From Lactobacillus sp. ESL0677 (lineage in GTDB: Bacteria > Bacillota > Bacilli > Lactobacillales > Lactobacillaceae): a stretch of DNA of 64,000 bases. The notes beneath the pieces are model-generated. The model was given only the letters and a program-made list of their open reading frames with translations. It did not search any database and was not told the DNA's origin. Below, one piece after another: positions 17,981 through 27,394 of the stretch (the first letter of the stretch is position 1; each line of letters starts with the position of its first letter). The stretch lies in contig NZ_CP113946.1 in the NCBI RefSeq assembly GCF_029392875.1, positions 558,001 through 622,000 on the forward strand, read 5' to 3'. The position numbers and the translations under genes were made by a program.

Positions 17981-18916
17981 ATGAAAAAACAAGTCAAAAA
18001 ATTCTTTCTAATTGTTAATATTTTAATTGTAACTGTTGCTATAAGCGCGTGTGGCTTGCCCGGATTGTCAGACAGTCAGGGCAGCAGCCAAAATATTCGC
18101 ATCACAGCTTTGACGACAACAGAATCACAAATAGTAGCGAATATTATTGCGCAACTGATTGAGCATGAAACGCCATACAAAGCAACTATCGTGAATAATT
18201 TAGGCTCGGCACCAATGCAGCATCAGGCGTTATATCGCCATGACGCCGATATTCAGGCTGCAGCTTATGACGGTGGAGAGCTAACCGCCAATCTTTTAAT
18301 GGCACCGATTAAAGACTCTAAAAGAGCAAATGACACGGTTCGTCGTGAAGTTAAAAAGTGGTGGGATCAGACATATTTACATACATATGGTTTTGCTAAT
18401 AATTATGCTTTTATGGTTAATCGAAAAGAGCAAAAGCAAGATCATCTTTACAATATTTCTGACTTAAAAAAATATCAGAACAAGTTTTCTGTTGGAGTTG
18501 CGTCAGAGTGGGTTAATGCACCAGGAGTTGGCTATTCTAACTTCCAGACAGCTTACGGCATTACTTTTAGCAAGTTGCATCCGATGAACATTGGACTGGT
18601 ATATTCGGCACTTAAAAGTGGCAAAATGAATGTTATCCTTGGTTATTCAACCGATGGGCGAATTGATAGCTATCACTTGAATTTGCTTAAGGATAACAAG
18701 CACTTTTTCCCACCGTATAATTGTGGAATGTTGATTAATAATTATGTTTTACGCGAACATCCAGAGTTAAAGCCATTATTGATGCGACTGGTTGGTCATA
18801 TTAATGTTCATGAAATTCGGGCGATGAATTACCAAGTTGATGATCATTTGCTTGAGCCCGCAACGGTTGCTCATCAGTTTTTAGTTAAGCATCATTACTT
18901 TAAGGAGGCGCAATAA
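17981..18916 (+). CDS. opuCC: OpuC-type substrate-binding lipoprotein, 311 aa
   Basis: Extracellular solute-binding protein of the osmolyte importer. The basic N-terminus and hydrophobic helix end in a lipobox (ISAC) at about residue 23-26, so the mature protein is lipid-anchored. The body has the OpuAC/glycine-betaine-binding fold (ITALTTTESQIVANII, HEIRAMNYQVD). ATG 17981 is preferred over GTG 17972 because the GGGGGTG site lies six bases before it. It sits between the two permease genes; the stop codon overlaps the next start by one base. Confidence 0.9.
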   Translation: MKKQVKKFFLIVNILIVTVAISACGLPGLSDSQGSSQNIRITALTTTESQIVANIIAQLIEHETPYKATIVNNLGSAPMQHQALYRHDADIQAAAYDGGELTANLLMAPIKDSKRANDTVRREVKKWWDQTYLHTYGFANNYAFMVNRKEQKQDHLYNISDLKKYQNKFSVGVASEWVNAPGVGYSNFQTAYGITFSKLHPMNIGLVYSALKSGKMNVILGYSTDGRIDSYHLNLLKDNKHFFPPYNCGMLINNYVLREHPELKPLLMRLVGHINVHEIRAMNYQVDDHLLEPATVAHQFLVKHHYFKEAQ

Positions 18917-19572
18917 TGGCTAAGTTATCGTTATGGCAGCAGTTTATCTATTATTACCAACACAATGGCAGTTATGTGCTAGCGCAATTTAATCGAACAT
19001 TTTTAATTTCAATTTATGGTGTTTTATTTGCGGCTATTATTGGCATTCCCGTGGGCATTTGCATCTCTCGCAATACCCACTTAGGTGACTTTGTAGTTGA
19101 AATTGCTAATTTTATCCAAACTATTCCGTCGCTAGCGCTACTTTCAATTGTCATGATTGGGCTGGGACTCGGCGTAATGACGGTAATTGTTACCGTGACG
19201 CTATATTCGCTGCTGCCAATTATTAAGAATACTTATACGGGCATGCGTAATGTCGATCGAAACATAATTGATTCGGGAAAAGGAATGGGTATGACAAGAT
19301 TGCAGCTTTTGTACTTAGTAAAGCTGCCACTATCAATGTCTGTAATTGTTGCCGGCTTGAAAAATGCGCTTGTGATTGCAATTGGTATTACCTCGATTGG
19401 CTCCTTTGTCGGTGCTGGCGGGTTAGGCGACATTATCATTAGGGGGACGAATGCGACTAATGGTAGTGCGATCATTTTAGCTGGTGCCGTGCCAACAGCG
19501 TTAATGGCGATATTGGCTGATGTGGTTTTAAATCTTTTACAACAGTGGTTACAGCCAAAAGGATTGCGCTAG
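18916..19572 (+). CDS. opuCD: OpuC-type permease, 218 aa
   Basis: Second permease of the osmolyte transporter, paralogous to the opuCB product. The EAA-loop motif IDSGKGMGMTRLQLLYLVKLP and the GSFVGAGGLGDII segment are conserved. About six hydrophobic segments. It starts at ATG 18916, overlapping the lipoprotein gene's stop, with AAGGAGG shortly upstream. It is the last gene of the operon; no strong U-tailed hairpin is seen before the recA promoter. Confidence 0.92.
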   Translation: MAKLSLWQQFIYYYQHNGSYVLAQFNRTFLISIYGVLFAAIIGIPVGICISRNTHLGDFVVEIANFIQTIPSLALLSIVMIGLGLGVMTVIVTVTLYSLLPIIKNTYTGMRNVDRNIIDSGKGMGMTRLQLLYLVKLPLSMSVIVAGLKNALVIAIGITSIGSFVGAGGLGDIIIRGTNATNGSAIILAGAVPTALMAILADVVLNLLQQWLQPKGLR

Positions 19573-19630
19573 TAATTTTTTCGCAAAAAAAGATACTTTT
19601 AGCGTATTTAATAATGTGGAATAAAAGGAT

Positions 19631-19643
19631 AAACGTTTGTTCG
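19631..19643. promoter_or_regulatory. LexA-box-like sequence upstream of recA
   Basis: AAACGTTTGTTCG differs from the Gram-positive GAAC-N4-GTTC core by one base. It ends 7 bases before the recA -35, a suitable place for SOS repression. Confidence 0.5.
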
Positions 19644-19650
19644 GTTTTCC

Positions 19651-19680
19651 TTGCAAATAAGCAAGAAATCAAAGTATAAT
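19651..19680 (+). promoter_or_regulatory. recA promoter
   Basis: TTGCAA (19651-19656), 18-base spacer, TATAAT (19675-19680), 31 bases before the recA start. Confidence 0.7.
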
Positions 19681-19711
19681 TAATTAGTATTAAATAGAGG
19701 AGGCAAATCGC

Positions 19712-20818
19712 TTGGCCAAAGACGAAAAACAAAAGGCACTGGAAAGTGCATTGAAAAAAATTGAAAAGAATTTTGGTAAAGGCGCCGTAATGCGAATGGG
19801 TGACAAGGCTGATACCGAAATTTCGACGGTTCCGTCCGGTTCACTAGCACTTGATGCGGCTTTAGGTGTTGGCGGTTACCCACGAGGAAGAATTATTGAA
19901 ATTTATGGGCCTGAATCTTCTGGTAAGACGACGGTTGCTTTGCATGCCGTTGCTGAAGTTCAAAAGCGTGGTGGTACTGCTGCTTATATCGATGCCGAAA
20001 ACGCAATGGATCCTGCATATGCTCAAGCTTTAGGTGTTGACGTTGACGCGCTGATTTTGTCACAGCCGAATACTGGTGAGGAAGGTTTGCAAATTGCCGA
20101 TACCTTGATTGCCAGTGGAGCTATTGATATTTTGATTGTCGATTCTGTTGCCGCCTTAGTGCCGCAAGCTGAAATTGACGGTGATATTGGTGATAGTCAC
20201 GTTGGTTTGCAGGCGCGGTTAATGAGTCAGGCGTTGCGTAAACTTTCCGGTAATATTAATAAGACCAAAACCATTGCGATTTTTATTAATCAAATTCGGG
20301 AAAAAGTCGGTATTATGTTCGGTAACCCTGAAACCACACCTGGTGGCCGTGCTTTAAAATTTTATTCAACAATTCGTTTGGAAATTAGACGAGCTGAAAA
20401 AATCAAGCAGACTGGTGGCGACATTACTGGTAACCGAGTAAAAATTAAAGTAGTCAAGAATAAGGTTGCGCCACCATTTAAGGTTGCTGAAGTCGATATG
20501 ATGTATGGTAAGGGTATTTCTCAAAGCGGAGAATTGCTCGACATGGCAGCTGATAAGGATATTATTGCTAAGGCTGGTTCGTGGTATTCATACAATAATG
20601 AGAGAATTGGTCAAGGCCGAGAAAACGCCAAGAAGTACCTTGAAGAGCACCAAGATATTTATAACGACGTTCAGCATCAAGTCCGCCAAGCTTATGGAAT
20701 TGATGAAAAGTCAATCGCTGACCGTGAAGATCCGGAAAAAGTTAAAGTTAAAAAAGCAAAAGATGAAAATGTGACAAAGGAAGCTGCAGAAAAAGAAACT
20801 GACAACAAAAGCAAATAG
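19712..20818 (+). CDS. recA: Recombinase RecA, 368 aa
   Basis: ATP-dependent strand-exchange protein and co-protease for LexA. The start is TTG at 19712, eight bases after AGAGGAGG; no ATG fits the family N-terminus ([15 protein letters not shown]). Walker [10 protein letters not shown] at 66-74, Walker [13 protein letters not shown] and the DNA-binding L1/L2 loop regions ([20 protein letters not shown]) are intact. The C-terminal 40 residues are highly charged (Lys/Glu/Asp). It has its own promoter and terminator. Confidence 0.97.
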   Translation: MAKDEKQKALESALKKIEKNFGKGAVMRMGDKADTEISTVPSGSLALDAALGVGGYPRGRIIEIYGPESSGKTTVALHAVAEVQKRGGTAAYIDAENAMDPAYAQALGVDVDALILSQPNTGEEGLQIADTLIASGAIDILIVDSVAALVPQAEIDGDIGDSHVGLQARLMSQALRKLSGNINKTKTIAIFINQIREKVGIMFGNPETTPGGRALKFYSTIRLEIRRAEKIKQTGGDITGNRVKIKVVKNKVAPPFKVAEVDMMYGKGISQSGELLDMAADKDIIAKAGSWYSYNNERIGQGRENAKKYLEEHQDIYNDVQHQVRQAYGIDEKSIADREDPEKVKVKKAKDENVTKEAAEKETDNKSK

Positions 20819-20831
20819 AGTTGAAGAAATT

Positions 20832-20867
20832 AACCTTGACCTTGGAATTTAAGGCAAGGTTTTTTTC
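20832..20867 (+). terminator. Terminator after recA
   Basis: AACCTTGACCTT / AAGGCAAGGTT stem with one mismatch, followed by a run of T. Confidence 0.85.
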
Positions 20868-20950
20868 TTGGTGATTGACATGTGTCCCGCGGTTCTTTAT
20901 CATTAATATTGTGTGAATAATCTAAAAAATAAAAAAAGGCGATAGTAATC

Positions 20951-22582
20951 ATGACAAATATAATTTTGATTCCCGTCGCAGTTGCTATTATTTCAATTAT
21001 AATTGGCTTAGGAATTGGTTATGCAATTCGTAAACATATTTGGGAAAAAAATGCCCAGAATGCGCAAAATGATGCTGACCATATTTTAACCGATGCAAAA
21101 GCACAAGTTGCTGCTGCAAAAACCGAGGTTAATGCGCAAAAGCAGGCTACCGAGGCCTTAAAGCAAAGTGCTGAAAACACTAAAAAAGAGAAGATTCTTG
21201 AAGCTCAAGAAAAAATTCAGGATTATCGGCAAAAAGTGGAAGACGAATTAAATGTTAAGCGTGACACAATTGCGCGTGACAATAATCGGCTGAAACAACG
21301 AGAAGATACCCTTGATCATAAGAATTCTTTACTTAAAGAACAAGAGAATGAACTCAACCAAAAAAAGGATCAACTACAAAAACAGCAGGAAGAACTGGAT
21401 GACAAGGTTAAGACTGCTGCTGAGTTAGTCGATCAAAGACAACAGAAGTTGTATGAAGTTGCTCATCTTGACAAGCAGCAGGCTAAGAAGTTAGTGTTAG
21501 ACCAATTAGCTGATGAACTAGTCAAAGAGCGAGCAGAAATGATTAAGGACAGCAATGAAGAGGTAGCTGCAAAGGCAGACCACTATGCTCGTCAAGTAAT
21601 CATTGATGCTATTCAAAGTAGTTCTGCAGATACAGTGGCCGAAACCACGGTATCTGTAGTTGATTTGCCTAATGAAGAGATGAAAGGACGAATTATCGGT
21701 CGTGAAGGCCGGAATATTCGTTCATTTGAGGCGCTGACAGGTATTGATTTAATTATTGATGATACGCCTAAAGTGGTCACTCTTAGCGGCTTTGACGCAA
21801 TTAGACGTGAGATTGCCAAACGGGCAATGGAGCGGCTAGTTAAAGATGGGCGAATTCACCCTGCTCGAATTGAAGAGACGGTGGATAAGGCGCGTAAGGA
21901 AGTCAATGACGATATTTATGAGGCCGGTGAAAGCGCATTAATGGAACTGGGAATTCACAAGATGAACCCTGAACTCGTTAAGACGCTTGGGCGCTTGAAG
22001 TATCGTACTTCATACGGACAAAATGTACTTGGTCACTCAATTGAGGTGGCCAAGCTTGCTGGTACTATGGCAGCAGAACTTGGTTTAAATGAAAAATTAG
22101 CGGTTCGCGCGGGATTATTACACGATATTGGAAAAGCCATCGACCATGATATTGAAGGTTCACACGTAGAAATTGGTGTGGAATTAGCACGGAAGTATCA
22201 TGAGTCAGATGTTGTTGTTAACGCAATTGCAGCCCACCACGGGGATGTGCCGAAGTTGTCGTTTATTGCTGAACTGGTTGTTGCAGCAGATACGCTTTCT
22301 TCGGCAAGACCGGGGGCGAGAAGCGAGAGTTTAGAAAACTATATTAGACGGCTAACTGAACTTGAGCAGATTGCTAAGAGGTATGAAGGAGTTAAGCAGG
22401 CTTACGCCATTCAAGCTGGACGTGAAGTTCGGGTAATGGTCGAGCCAGAGAAAATTTCGGACGATCGAATTACCGTTTTGGCACGTGATATTCGGAATCA
22501 AGTTGAAAAAGAGCTTGATTATCCTGGTAATATTAAAATTACAGTTATCCGTGAAAAACGGGTTGTGGCAGTTGCAAAATAA
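20951..22582 (+). CDS. rny: Ribonuclease Y, 543 aa
   Basis: Membrane-anchored endoribonuclease that starts bulk mRNA decay. An N-terminal transmembrane helix (about 3-25) is followed by a long coiled coil rich in Lys/Gln/Glu (30-200), a KH domain ([15 protein letters not shown], about 240-300) and an HD domain with [10 protein letters not shown] and AAHHGD metal ligands (about 355-450). Length is slightly above the 520 of the Bacillus enzyme because of the coiled coil. The gene downstream of recA is conserved in Firmicutes. Confidence 0.96.
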   Translation: MTNIILIPVAVAIISIIIGLGIGYAIRKHIWEKNAQNAQNDADHILTDAKAQVAAAKTEVNAQKQATEALKQSAENTKKEKILEAQEKIQDYRQKVEDELNVKRDTIARDNNRLKQREDTLDHKNSLLKEQENELNQKKDQLQKQQEELDDKVKTAAELVDQRQQKLYEVAHLDKQQAKKLVLDQLADELVKERAEMIKDSNEEVAAKADHYARQVIIDAIQSSSADTVAETTVSVVDLPNEEMKGRIIGREGRNIRSFEALTGIDLIIDDTPKVVTLSGFDAIRREIAKRAMERLVKDGRIHPARIEETVDKARKEVNDDIYEAGESALMELGIHKMNPELVKTLGRLKYRTSYGQNVLGHSIEVAKLAGTMAAELGLNEKLAVRAGLLHDIGKAIDHDIEGSHVEIGVELARKYHESDVVVNAIAAHHGDVPKLSFIAELVVAADTLSSARPGARSESLENYIRRLTELEQIAKRYEGVKQAYAIQAGREVRVMVEPEKISDDRITVLARDIRNQVEKELDYPGNIKITVIREKRVVAVAK

Positions 22583-22618
22583 AAAGACTAGATTCAGTTG
22601 AATCTGGTCTTTTTATTT
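22581..22618 (+). terminator. Terminator after rny
   Basis: AAAAAGACTAGATTCA / TGAATCTGGTCTTTTT stem starting at the rny stop codon, with T-rich tail. Confidence 0.85.
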
Positions 22619-22629
22619 AAATAGCTAAT

Positions 22630-22658
22630 TTGTGCATTTTTGCCCAAGCCTGTATAAT
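22630..22658 (+). promoter_or_regulatory. tagO promoter
   Basis: TTGTGC (22630-22635), 17-base spacer, TATAAT (22653-22658), 34 bases before ATG 22692. Confidence 0.65.
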
Positions 22659-22691
22659 TAAAACCAACTAAATTATGAAAGTAGTCAAGTT

Positions 22692-23852
22692 ATGTTTAAA
22701 ATTATCGTTGAATTATTCTTTTTAGTGATCATTCAGGCGGCTATTACCCCTTTTATTAGACGGTTGGCCTTTGTTTTGGGGGCAGTTGATAACCCCAATG
22801 CTAGACGTGTCAATAAAACACCGATGCCAACTTTAGGTGGGCTAGGTATTTTTGTGACTTTTAATATTGGCGTTTTTGTGCTGTTGCGGGAACAATTTCC
22901 AACGCATGAAACGTTCAGTATTTTGCTTGCATCAAGTGTCGTTGTGTTGACGGGGATGATTGATGATATTTTGGAGTTGCGGCCCCGACAAAAAATGTTT
23001 GGGATTTTCGTTGGTGCGTTAGTAATTTATTTCTTGGGCGGGATTAAGATGAACGTCCTCAATGTGCCGTTTATTAATAAGCAAATTAATTTAGGTTGGT
23101 GGAGCCTGCCAATTACTATTTTTTGGATTTTGGCTTTGACTAATGCTGTTAATTTAATTGATGGTTTAGACGGACTGGCCGATGGCGTATCAATGATTTC
23201 CCTGTTTACAATGGGAATCGTTGGTTACTTTTTCTTGCATACGCGGCAATTGTATATTCCGATTGCGTGTTTTATGCTTGCGGCATGTTTACTTGGCTTT
23301 TTACCTTATAATTTTCATCCAGCAAAGATGTTTTTAGGCGATACTGGCGCGCTGTATATCGGCTTTATGATTGCCGTTTTTTCACTTAAGGGATTGAAAA
23401 ACGTTACGTTCATTTCATTGCTGGTACCAATAATTATTTTGGGCGTGCCAATTACCGATACAATTTATGCGATGATTCGGCGTAAGTTAAACAAACGCCC
23501 AGTTTCGCAGGCTGATAAGCATCATTTGCATCATCAGCTAATGCGAATGGGGCTAACCCACCGGCAAACTGTATTGACGATTTATGCGCTGTCGCTAATT
23601 TTTTCCTTTATTTCATTGCTCTTTTTGTTGTCGCCAACTTGGGGAACGTGGCTACTAATTATTGGTCTTTTGCTTGCTTTAGAGCTATTTGTGGAATCAA
23701 TTGGCTTGTTAGGCGAAAAGTATAAGCCGCTTTTGCATTTAACGCAGAAGATAATTAGTGCGCGTAGTACTAAGGATCCGACTATCGAGGTTTGGCATTT
23801 AGGTCAGGATAAACCAGAACAGTTAAAGCATCACCATAATAATGAAGACTAG
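22692..23852 (+). CDS. tagO: Undecaprenyl-phosphate N-acetylglucosaminyl 1-phosphate transferase, 386 aa
   Basis: Polytopic membrane enzyme of the MraY/WecA family that loads GlcNAc-1-phosphate on undecaprenyl phosphate, the first step of wall teichoic acid and some surface polysaccharides. Visible motifs: RRVNKTPMPTLGG, DDILELRPRQK, NLIDGLDGLADG, FLGDTGALYIGF and HHLHHQLMRMG, with about ten hydrophobic helices. The C-terminal ~40 residues are a charged cytoplasmic tail. It stands alone between two terminators. Loading of another sugar cannot be excluded. Confidence 0.9.
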   Translation: MFKIIVELFFLVIIQAAITPFIRRLAFVLGAVDNPNARRVNKTPMPTLGGLGIFVTFNIGVFVLLREQFPTHETFSILLASSVVVLTGMIDDILELRPRQKMFGIFVGALVIYFLGGIKMNVLNVPFINKQINLGWWSLPITIFWILALTNAVNLIDGLDGLADGVSMISLFTMGIVGYFFLHTRQLYIPIACFMLAACLLGFLPYNFHPAKMFLGDTGALYIGFMIAVFSLKGLKNVTFISLLVPIIILGVPITDTIYAMIRRKLNKRPVSQADKHHLHHQLMRMGLTHRQTVLTIYALSLIFSFISLLFLLSPTWGTWLLIIGLLLALELFVESIGLLGEKYKPLLHLTQKIISARSTKDPTIEVWHLGQDKPEQLKHHHNNED

Positions 23853-23915
23853 AATTAGTTTAATAGCATTAAATTGGGGTTGCTAAGAAATAATTGGCTA
23901 AAAATTATTACATTC

Positions 23916-23958
23916 AAAAAAAGACCCAGTAGGAATAACGCCTATTAGGTCTTTTTTT
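23916..23958. terminator. Bidirectional terminator between tagO and yigZ-like gene
   Basis: AAAAAGACC..TAGG / CCTA..GGTCTTTTTTT imperfect stem with A and T tracts on each side; convergent genes. Confidence 0.82.
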
Positions 23959-24618
23959 CTATTTTTCATGATAATTATGTGCAGTAACTGGCAACTCATT
24001 ATAACGCTTTTCGCCGTTAATAAACGTGACTTTGCCGGCAAGTAAGTTGGTTAGCTCTTTTTCAAGGGTAGCTTGGTCGTCTTCGTCGATAAAGAGGTGA
24101 ATAGCAATGTCAACACCATAATCAATTTTAGCAACATAGATCTCTTTTTGTTTTAAAAAATGGTCTATTTCATCAAAACGGTTATAGGCAACGTGGAAAA
24201 TGATTTCTTGTTGCTGAACTCGTTTAACAACGCCAATTGCTTGCGCGCCCTCACTGACACTGTTGGAATAGGCTCTAATTAAACCGCCAGCACCAAGTTT
24301 GATGCCGCCAAAATAGCGGGTAACAACAACAGTTACATTTTTCAACTTCATTAGTTGCAATGCCTTTAATTCGGGGACACCAGCGGTTCCGGAAGGTTCG
24401 CCATTGTCGCTAGCCTTGACGTGATCGTCGTTGAAGCCAATCGTGTAAGCAAAGGTGTTGTGAGTGGCATCACGGTATTTTTTACTGATTGTCGCAATAA
24501 ATTCTTCGGCCTCGGCTACAGAAGTTGTTCTTGCTAAACTGGCGATAAAACGGCTTTTTTTGATGATAATTTCATGGTCGCCGTTTGTTTTAATTGTTAA
24601 ATAATTTTTGTTAGTCAA
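23959..24618 (-). CDS. YigZ/IMPACT family protein, 219 aa
   Basis: Cytoplasmic two-domain protein of the YigZ/YvyE family. The UPF0029 N-terminal domain contains KKSRFIASLA, ATHNTFAYTIG and the signature DNGEPSGTAGVPEL; DUF1949 forms the C-terminal ferredoxin-like domain. Eukaryotic IMPACT regulates Gcn2; the bacterial role is uncertain, possibly in translation or RNA binding. It is divergent from comFA, a pairing common in lactobacilli. Confidence 0.88.
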   Translation of the reverse strand: MTNKNYLTIKTNGDHEIIIKKSRFIASLARTTSVAEAEEFIATISKKYRDATHNTFAYTIGFNDDHVKASDNGEPSGTAGVPELKALQLMKLKNVTVVVTRYFGGIKLGAGGLIRAYSNSVSEGAQAIGVVKRVQQQEIIFHVAYNRFDEIDHFLKQKEIYVAKIDYGVDIAIHLFIDEDDQATLEKELTNLLAGKVTFINGEKRYNELPVTAHNYHEK

Positions 24619-24663
24619 AAGATTTTGCCTTCTTTTTGCGTATTTATTAATGGAGGCAGTGAA

Positions 24664-25947
24664 ATGGAAGATTTAATGAGCCTCGCAGGTCGCCAATGGA
24701 TTGGCGGTCAAGAGGATTTTAGCACAAATAAAGCACTGACGAAAATTGCTGCGATTGTTGATGACCGGTGTAATCGTTGTGGTGCCAAAGTTAGCGCCCA
24801 ACTGCCTAATGGTAAAAAATACTGCCGCGCATGCATAAATATTGGACGACTAGTCGAAGGCGATTATTTGGTGCGCAATCAGATGGTGGTTAATTTTCCA
24901 CCTCTCAAAACTGGCGGGTTAACGTGGCAAGGTGAACTAACTGCTGCGCAGGCACAAATCTCACAGCAGCTCGTTGATAATTTTAACCAGCACCATAATG
25001 TCTTGGTTCACGCTGTAACGGGTGCGGGTAAAACAGAAATGTTGTTTGCCTTACTAGCGGAATGCTTTAAGTTGGGGCAGCGCGCTTGCATTGCTACGCC
25101 GCGAATTGATGTGGTAAACGAACTGTATCCTAGGCTGCAAGCGGCATTTGGCCAAATTACAATCGGGATGTATCATGGTCGCAAATACCAAGAGCCGCAG
25201 CTAGACCAGTTGACGATTTGCACAACGCACCAATTATTAAAATTTTATCAAGCCTTTGATTTATTAGTGATCGACGAAGTTGACTCGTTTCCTTATGCCA
25301 ATAATGCCCAGCTTCATTTTGGTGCGCAAAATGCGGTTAAGGGAAATGGGGTTCGCGTTTATTTAACCGCAACACCAACCGCCGATTTACTAGCTCAAGT
25401 CAAGGCTGGACAACTGCAAATTTTAAAGTTAAAGCGGCGCTTTCACGGGGGCAAACTTCCAATTCCCAAGGAAAAGCTGTTTTTGCGGCCGTTTTTAAAT
25501 CGCGGCAAGATTCATCCTAAATTGATGGCTGAAATTTTGAAAGTAATTGCGGCAGATCATCCGTTGCTGTTATTTGTGCCGCGAATTGAGCAAATACCGC
25601 TGTATTTAGCAGCACTTAAACAAGAGGCGGAATTAGCAGATGTAGCAATGGCTGGCGTGCATGCTGGCGATAAAAAGCGTCTAGAAAAGGTGCAGCAATT
25701 TCGTCAACAGCAGCTGCAGATTTTAATAACCACGACGATTTTAGAGCGCGGCGTAACGTTTAATCATGTTTGGGTAATTGTCATTGCCGCCGATGACCGC
25801 ATTTACCAGGCGGCCAGCCTTGTCCAAATTGCCGGGCGAGTTGGTCGAGCAAAAGATGACAATAATGGGTTGGTCTTATTTTGCTATCACAAATATACAG
25901 CAAGTTTACGCAGCGCAATGAAGCAGATTAGGGCGATGAACCGATGA
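24664..25947 (+). CDS. comFA: Late competence DNA helicase ComFA, 427 aa
   Basis: DEAD-type ATPase thought to help pull transforming DNA through the membrane. An N-terminal zinc ribbon CNRCGAK...YCRAC (about 35-65) precedes Walker A AVTGAGKTE, the DEVD box VIDEVDSFP, motif III LTATPT and helicase C-domain VQIAGRVGRA. The frame opens at TTG 24625, but ATG 24664 with GGAGG seven bases upstream fits. Its stop overlaps comFC (ATGA). Confidence 0.93.
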   Translation: MEDLMSLAGRQWIGGQEDFSTNKALTKIAAIVDDRCNRCGAKVSAQLPNGKKYCRACINIGRLVEGDYLVRNQMVVNFPPLKTGGLTWQGELTAAQAQISQQLVDNFNQHHNVLVHAVTGAGKTEMLFALLAECFKLGQRACIATPRIDVVNELYPRLQAAFGQITIGMYHGRKYQEPQLDQLTICTTHQLLKFYQAFDLLVIDEVDSFPYANNAQLHFGAQNAVKGNGVRVYLTATPTADLLAQVKAGQLQILKLKRRFHGGKLPIPKEKLFLRPFLNRGKIHPKLMAEILKVIAADHPLLLFVPRIEQIPLYLAALKQEAELADVAMAGVHAGDKKRLEKVQQFRQQQLQILITTTILERGVTFNHVWVIVIAADDRIYQAASLVQIAGRVGRAKDDNNGLVLFCYHKYTASLRSAMKQIRAMNR

Positions 25948-26630
25948 ATAATTGTCTATTGTGCGGGCAGCAATTTGTGCCTGCTGTTTCGTTGTTACAA
26001 GTTTTTTCATGGAAAAAAGTACGCATGCAGCGCATTTGTACTAATTGCTTGGCTAAATTTCAGCGATTAAAATCCTCCAGGTGTTCCACCTGTGCTAGTG
26101 AATTATCACAAAATGGTGTGTGCTCAGATTGTCAAACTTGGCAGCATATTTATGGTCCTAAATTATTGCAGCACCATGCTATTTTTCGTTATAACGATGC
26201 TTTTCACGACTTGATGGTTAATTATAAGCGCTATGGTGATTATGTCTTAAGAGCAGTGCTTCAGGAATTGTGTTATCAAGAGCTGCAATTAATTACGGCA
26301 GACTATTATGTTCCTGTGCCAACTTCGCCCGCTCACTTTAATAAGCGGCAGTTTGACACAATTAGTGCAATTTATGGTGATTTAGTTCCGCTAACGGAGA
26401 TTTTAGTTAAAAAAAGTGATTCTGGTGCTCAAGGAGAAAAGAATCGGCGCGAGCGCTTAATTACCCCGCAAAGTTTTGGTGTAAAAAATAAAATACATAA
26501 TCTTAATCAAAAAAAGATATTACTTGTGGATGATATTTATACTACCGGACGAACGCTGTATCATGCGCGGGATGCGCTAGTAGCCGAATTTCCAACAGCC
26601 AAGGTTGAAAGTTTTTCAATTTGCAGGTAA
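25944..26630 (+). CDS. comFC: ComF family protein ComFC, 228 aa
   Basis: Competence-associated protein with an N-terminal zinc finger (CLLCGQ, CTNC, CSTC, CSDC; about 4-60) and a phosphoribosyltransferase-like domain with ILLVDDIYTTGRTL near residue 190. It works with ComFA in DNA uptake. It is coupled to comFA by a 4-base overlap. An intact comFA/comFC pair does not prove natural competence. Confidence 0.93.
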   Translation: MNNCLLCGQQFVPAVSLLQVFSWKKVRMQRICTNCLAKFQRLKSSRCSTCASELSQNGVCSDCQTWQHIYGPKLLQHHAIFRYNDAFHDLMVNYKRYGDYVLRAVLQELCYQELQLITADYYVPVPTSPAHFNKRQFDTISAIYGDLVPLTEILVKKSDSGAQGEKNRRERLITPQSFGVKNKIHNLNQKKILLVDDIYTTGRTLYHARDALVAEFPTAKVESFSICR

Positions 26631-26638
26631 GTTATCTC

Positions 26639-26668
26639 TTGTTTAGCGCTTTCAAGTTTTGTTATAAT
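26639..26668 (+). promoter_or_regulatory. hpf promoter with cre-like site
   Basis: TTGTTT (26639-26644), 18-base spacer, TATAAT (26663-26668). The complement of 26639-26655 reads TTGAAAGCGCTAAACAA, one mismatch from the CcpA cre consensus, and overlaps the -35 and spacer. Catabolite control of hpf is inferred. Confidence 0.55.
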
Positions 26669-26681
26669 ATAAATAACGAAA

Positions 26682-26696
26682 AGCTGCTAGGCAGCT
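26682..26696 (+). promoter_or_regulatory. Small hairpin in hpf 5' leader
   Basis: AGCTGC-TAG-GCAGCT, a perfect 6-bp stem right before the AAGGAG site (start ATG 26715). It may protect the transcript end or tune initiation. Confidence 0.5.
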
Positions 26697-26714
26697 CGAA
26701 AGGAGAATCTCATT

Positions 26715-27263
26715 ATGTTAAAGTATAATGTTCGTGGTGAAAATATTGAGGTAACTGATGCGTTAAGAAGTTACGTGGAGAAGCGGCTAAAGAAGTTAGA
26801 AAAATATTTTGAATTAAATCAAGATATGATTGCTCACGTTAATTTGAAGGTTTATCGCGACCATACAGCTAAAGTTGAAGTTACTATTCCACTGCCATAC
26901 TTAGTATTGAGAGCTGAGGATACAACAGATGATATGTATCGCAGCATTGACTTTGTTTCTGAAAAATTGGAACGGCAAATTAGAAAATATAAGACACGGG
27001 TAAACCGTAAGAGTCGTGAAAAAGGAATTAACGATTTCTTTGTAGAAACTCCAGAAGAAGAAAAGAGAGAGAAGCCAATCAGCGAATTTGATATTGTCCG
27101 CAATAAGCAAATTGGCTTGAAACCAATGAGTCCTGAAGAAGCAATTTTACAAATGAATATGTTGGAACATGATTTCTTTGTCTTTCAGGATGCAGAAACT
27201 AACGGCACAAGTGTTGTTTATCGCAGAAATGATGGTCGTTACGGTTTAATTGAAACTAAATAA
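26715..27263 (+). CDS. hpf: Ribosome hibernation promoting factor, long form, 182 aa
   Basis: Binds the decoding centre of idle 30S subunits and promotes 100S dimers in resting cells. The N-terminal sigma-54 modulation domain is at 1-100 (KYNVRGENIEVTDALRSYVEKRL). The long-form C-terminal dimerisation domain is at about 125-180 (IVRNKQIGLKPMSPEEAILQMNMLEHDFFVF). Its position between comFC and secA is standard for lactobacilli. Confidence 0.95.
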   Translation: MLKYNVRGENIEVTDALRSYVEKRLKKLEKYFELNQDMIAHVNLKVYRDHTAKVEVTIPLPYLVLRAEDTTDDMYRSIDFVSEKLERQIRKYKTRVNRKSREKGINDFFVETPEEEKREKPISEFDIVRNKQIGLKPMSPEEAILQMNMLEHDFFVFQDAETNGTSVVYRRNDGRYGLIETK

Positions 27264-27282
27264 AAATAACATTTTATTAGTT

Positions 27283-27316
27283 AAGGCCCCACATTTAATG
27301 TGAGGTCTTTGTTTTG
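27283..27316 (+). terminator. Terminator after hpf
   Basis: AAGGCCCCACAT / ATGTGAGGTCTT stem with a TTA loop and T-rich tail. Confidence 0.72.
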
Positions 27317-27394
27317 TTTATTTTTCATTTTGCGTTAATCATGGTAAAATTATCTTGTGTTTTTATACTTAAGTACAATTTAAGGATCGATTTA

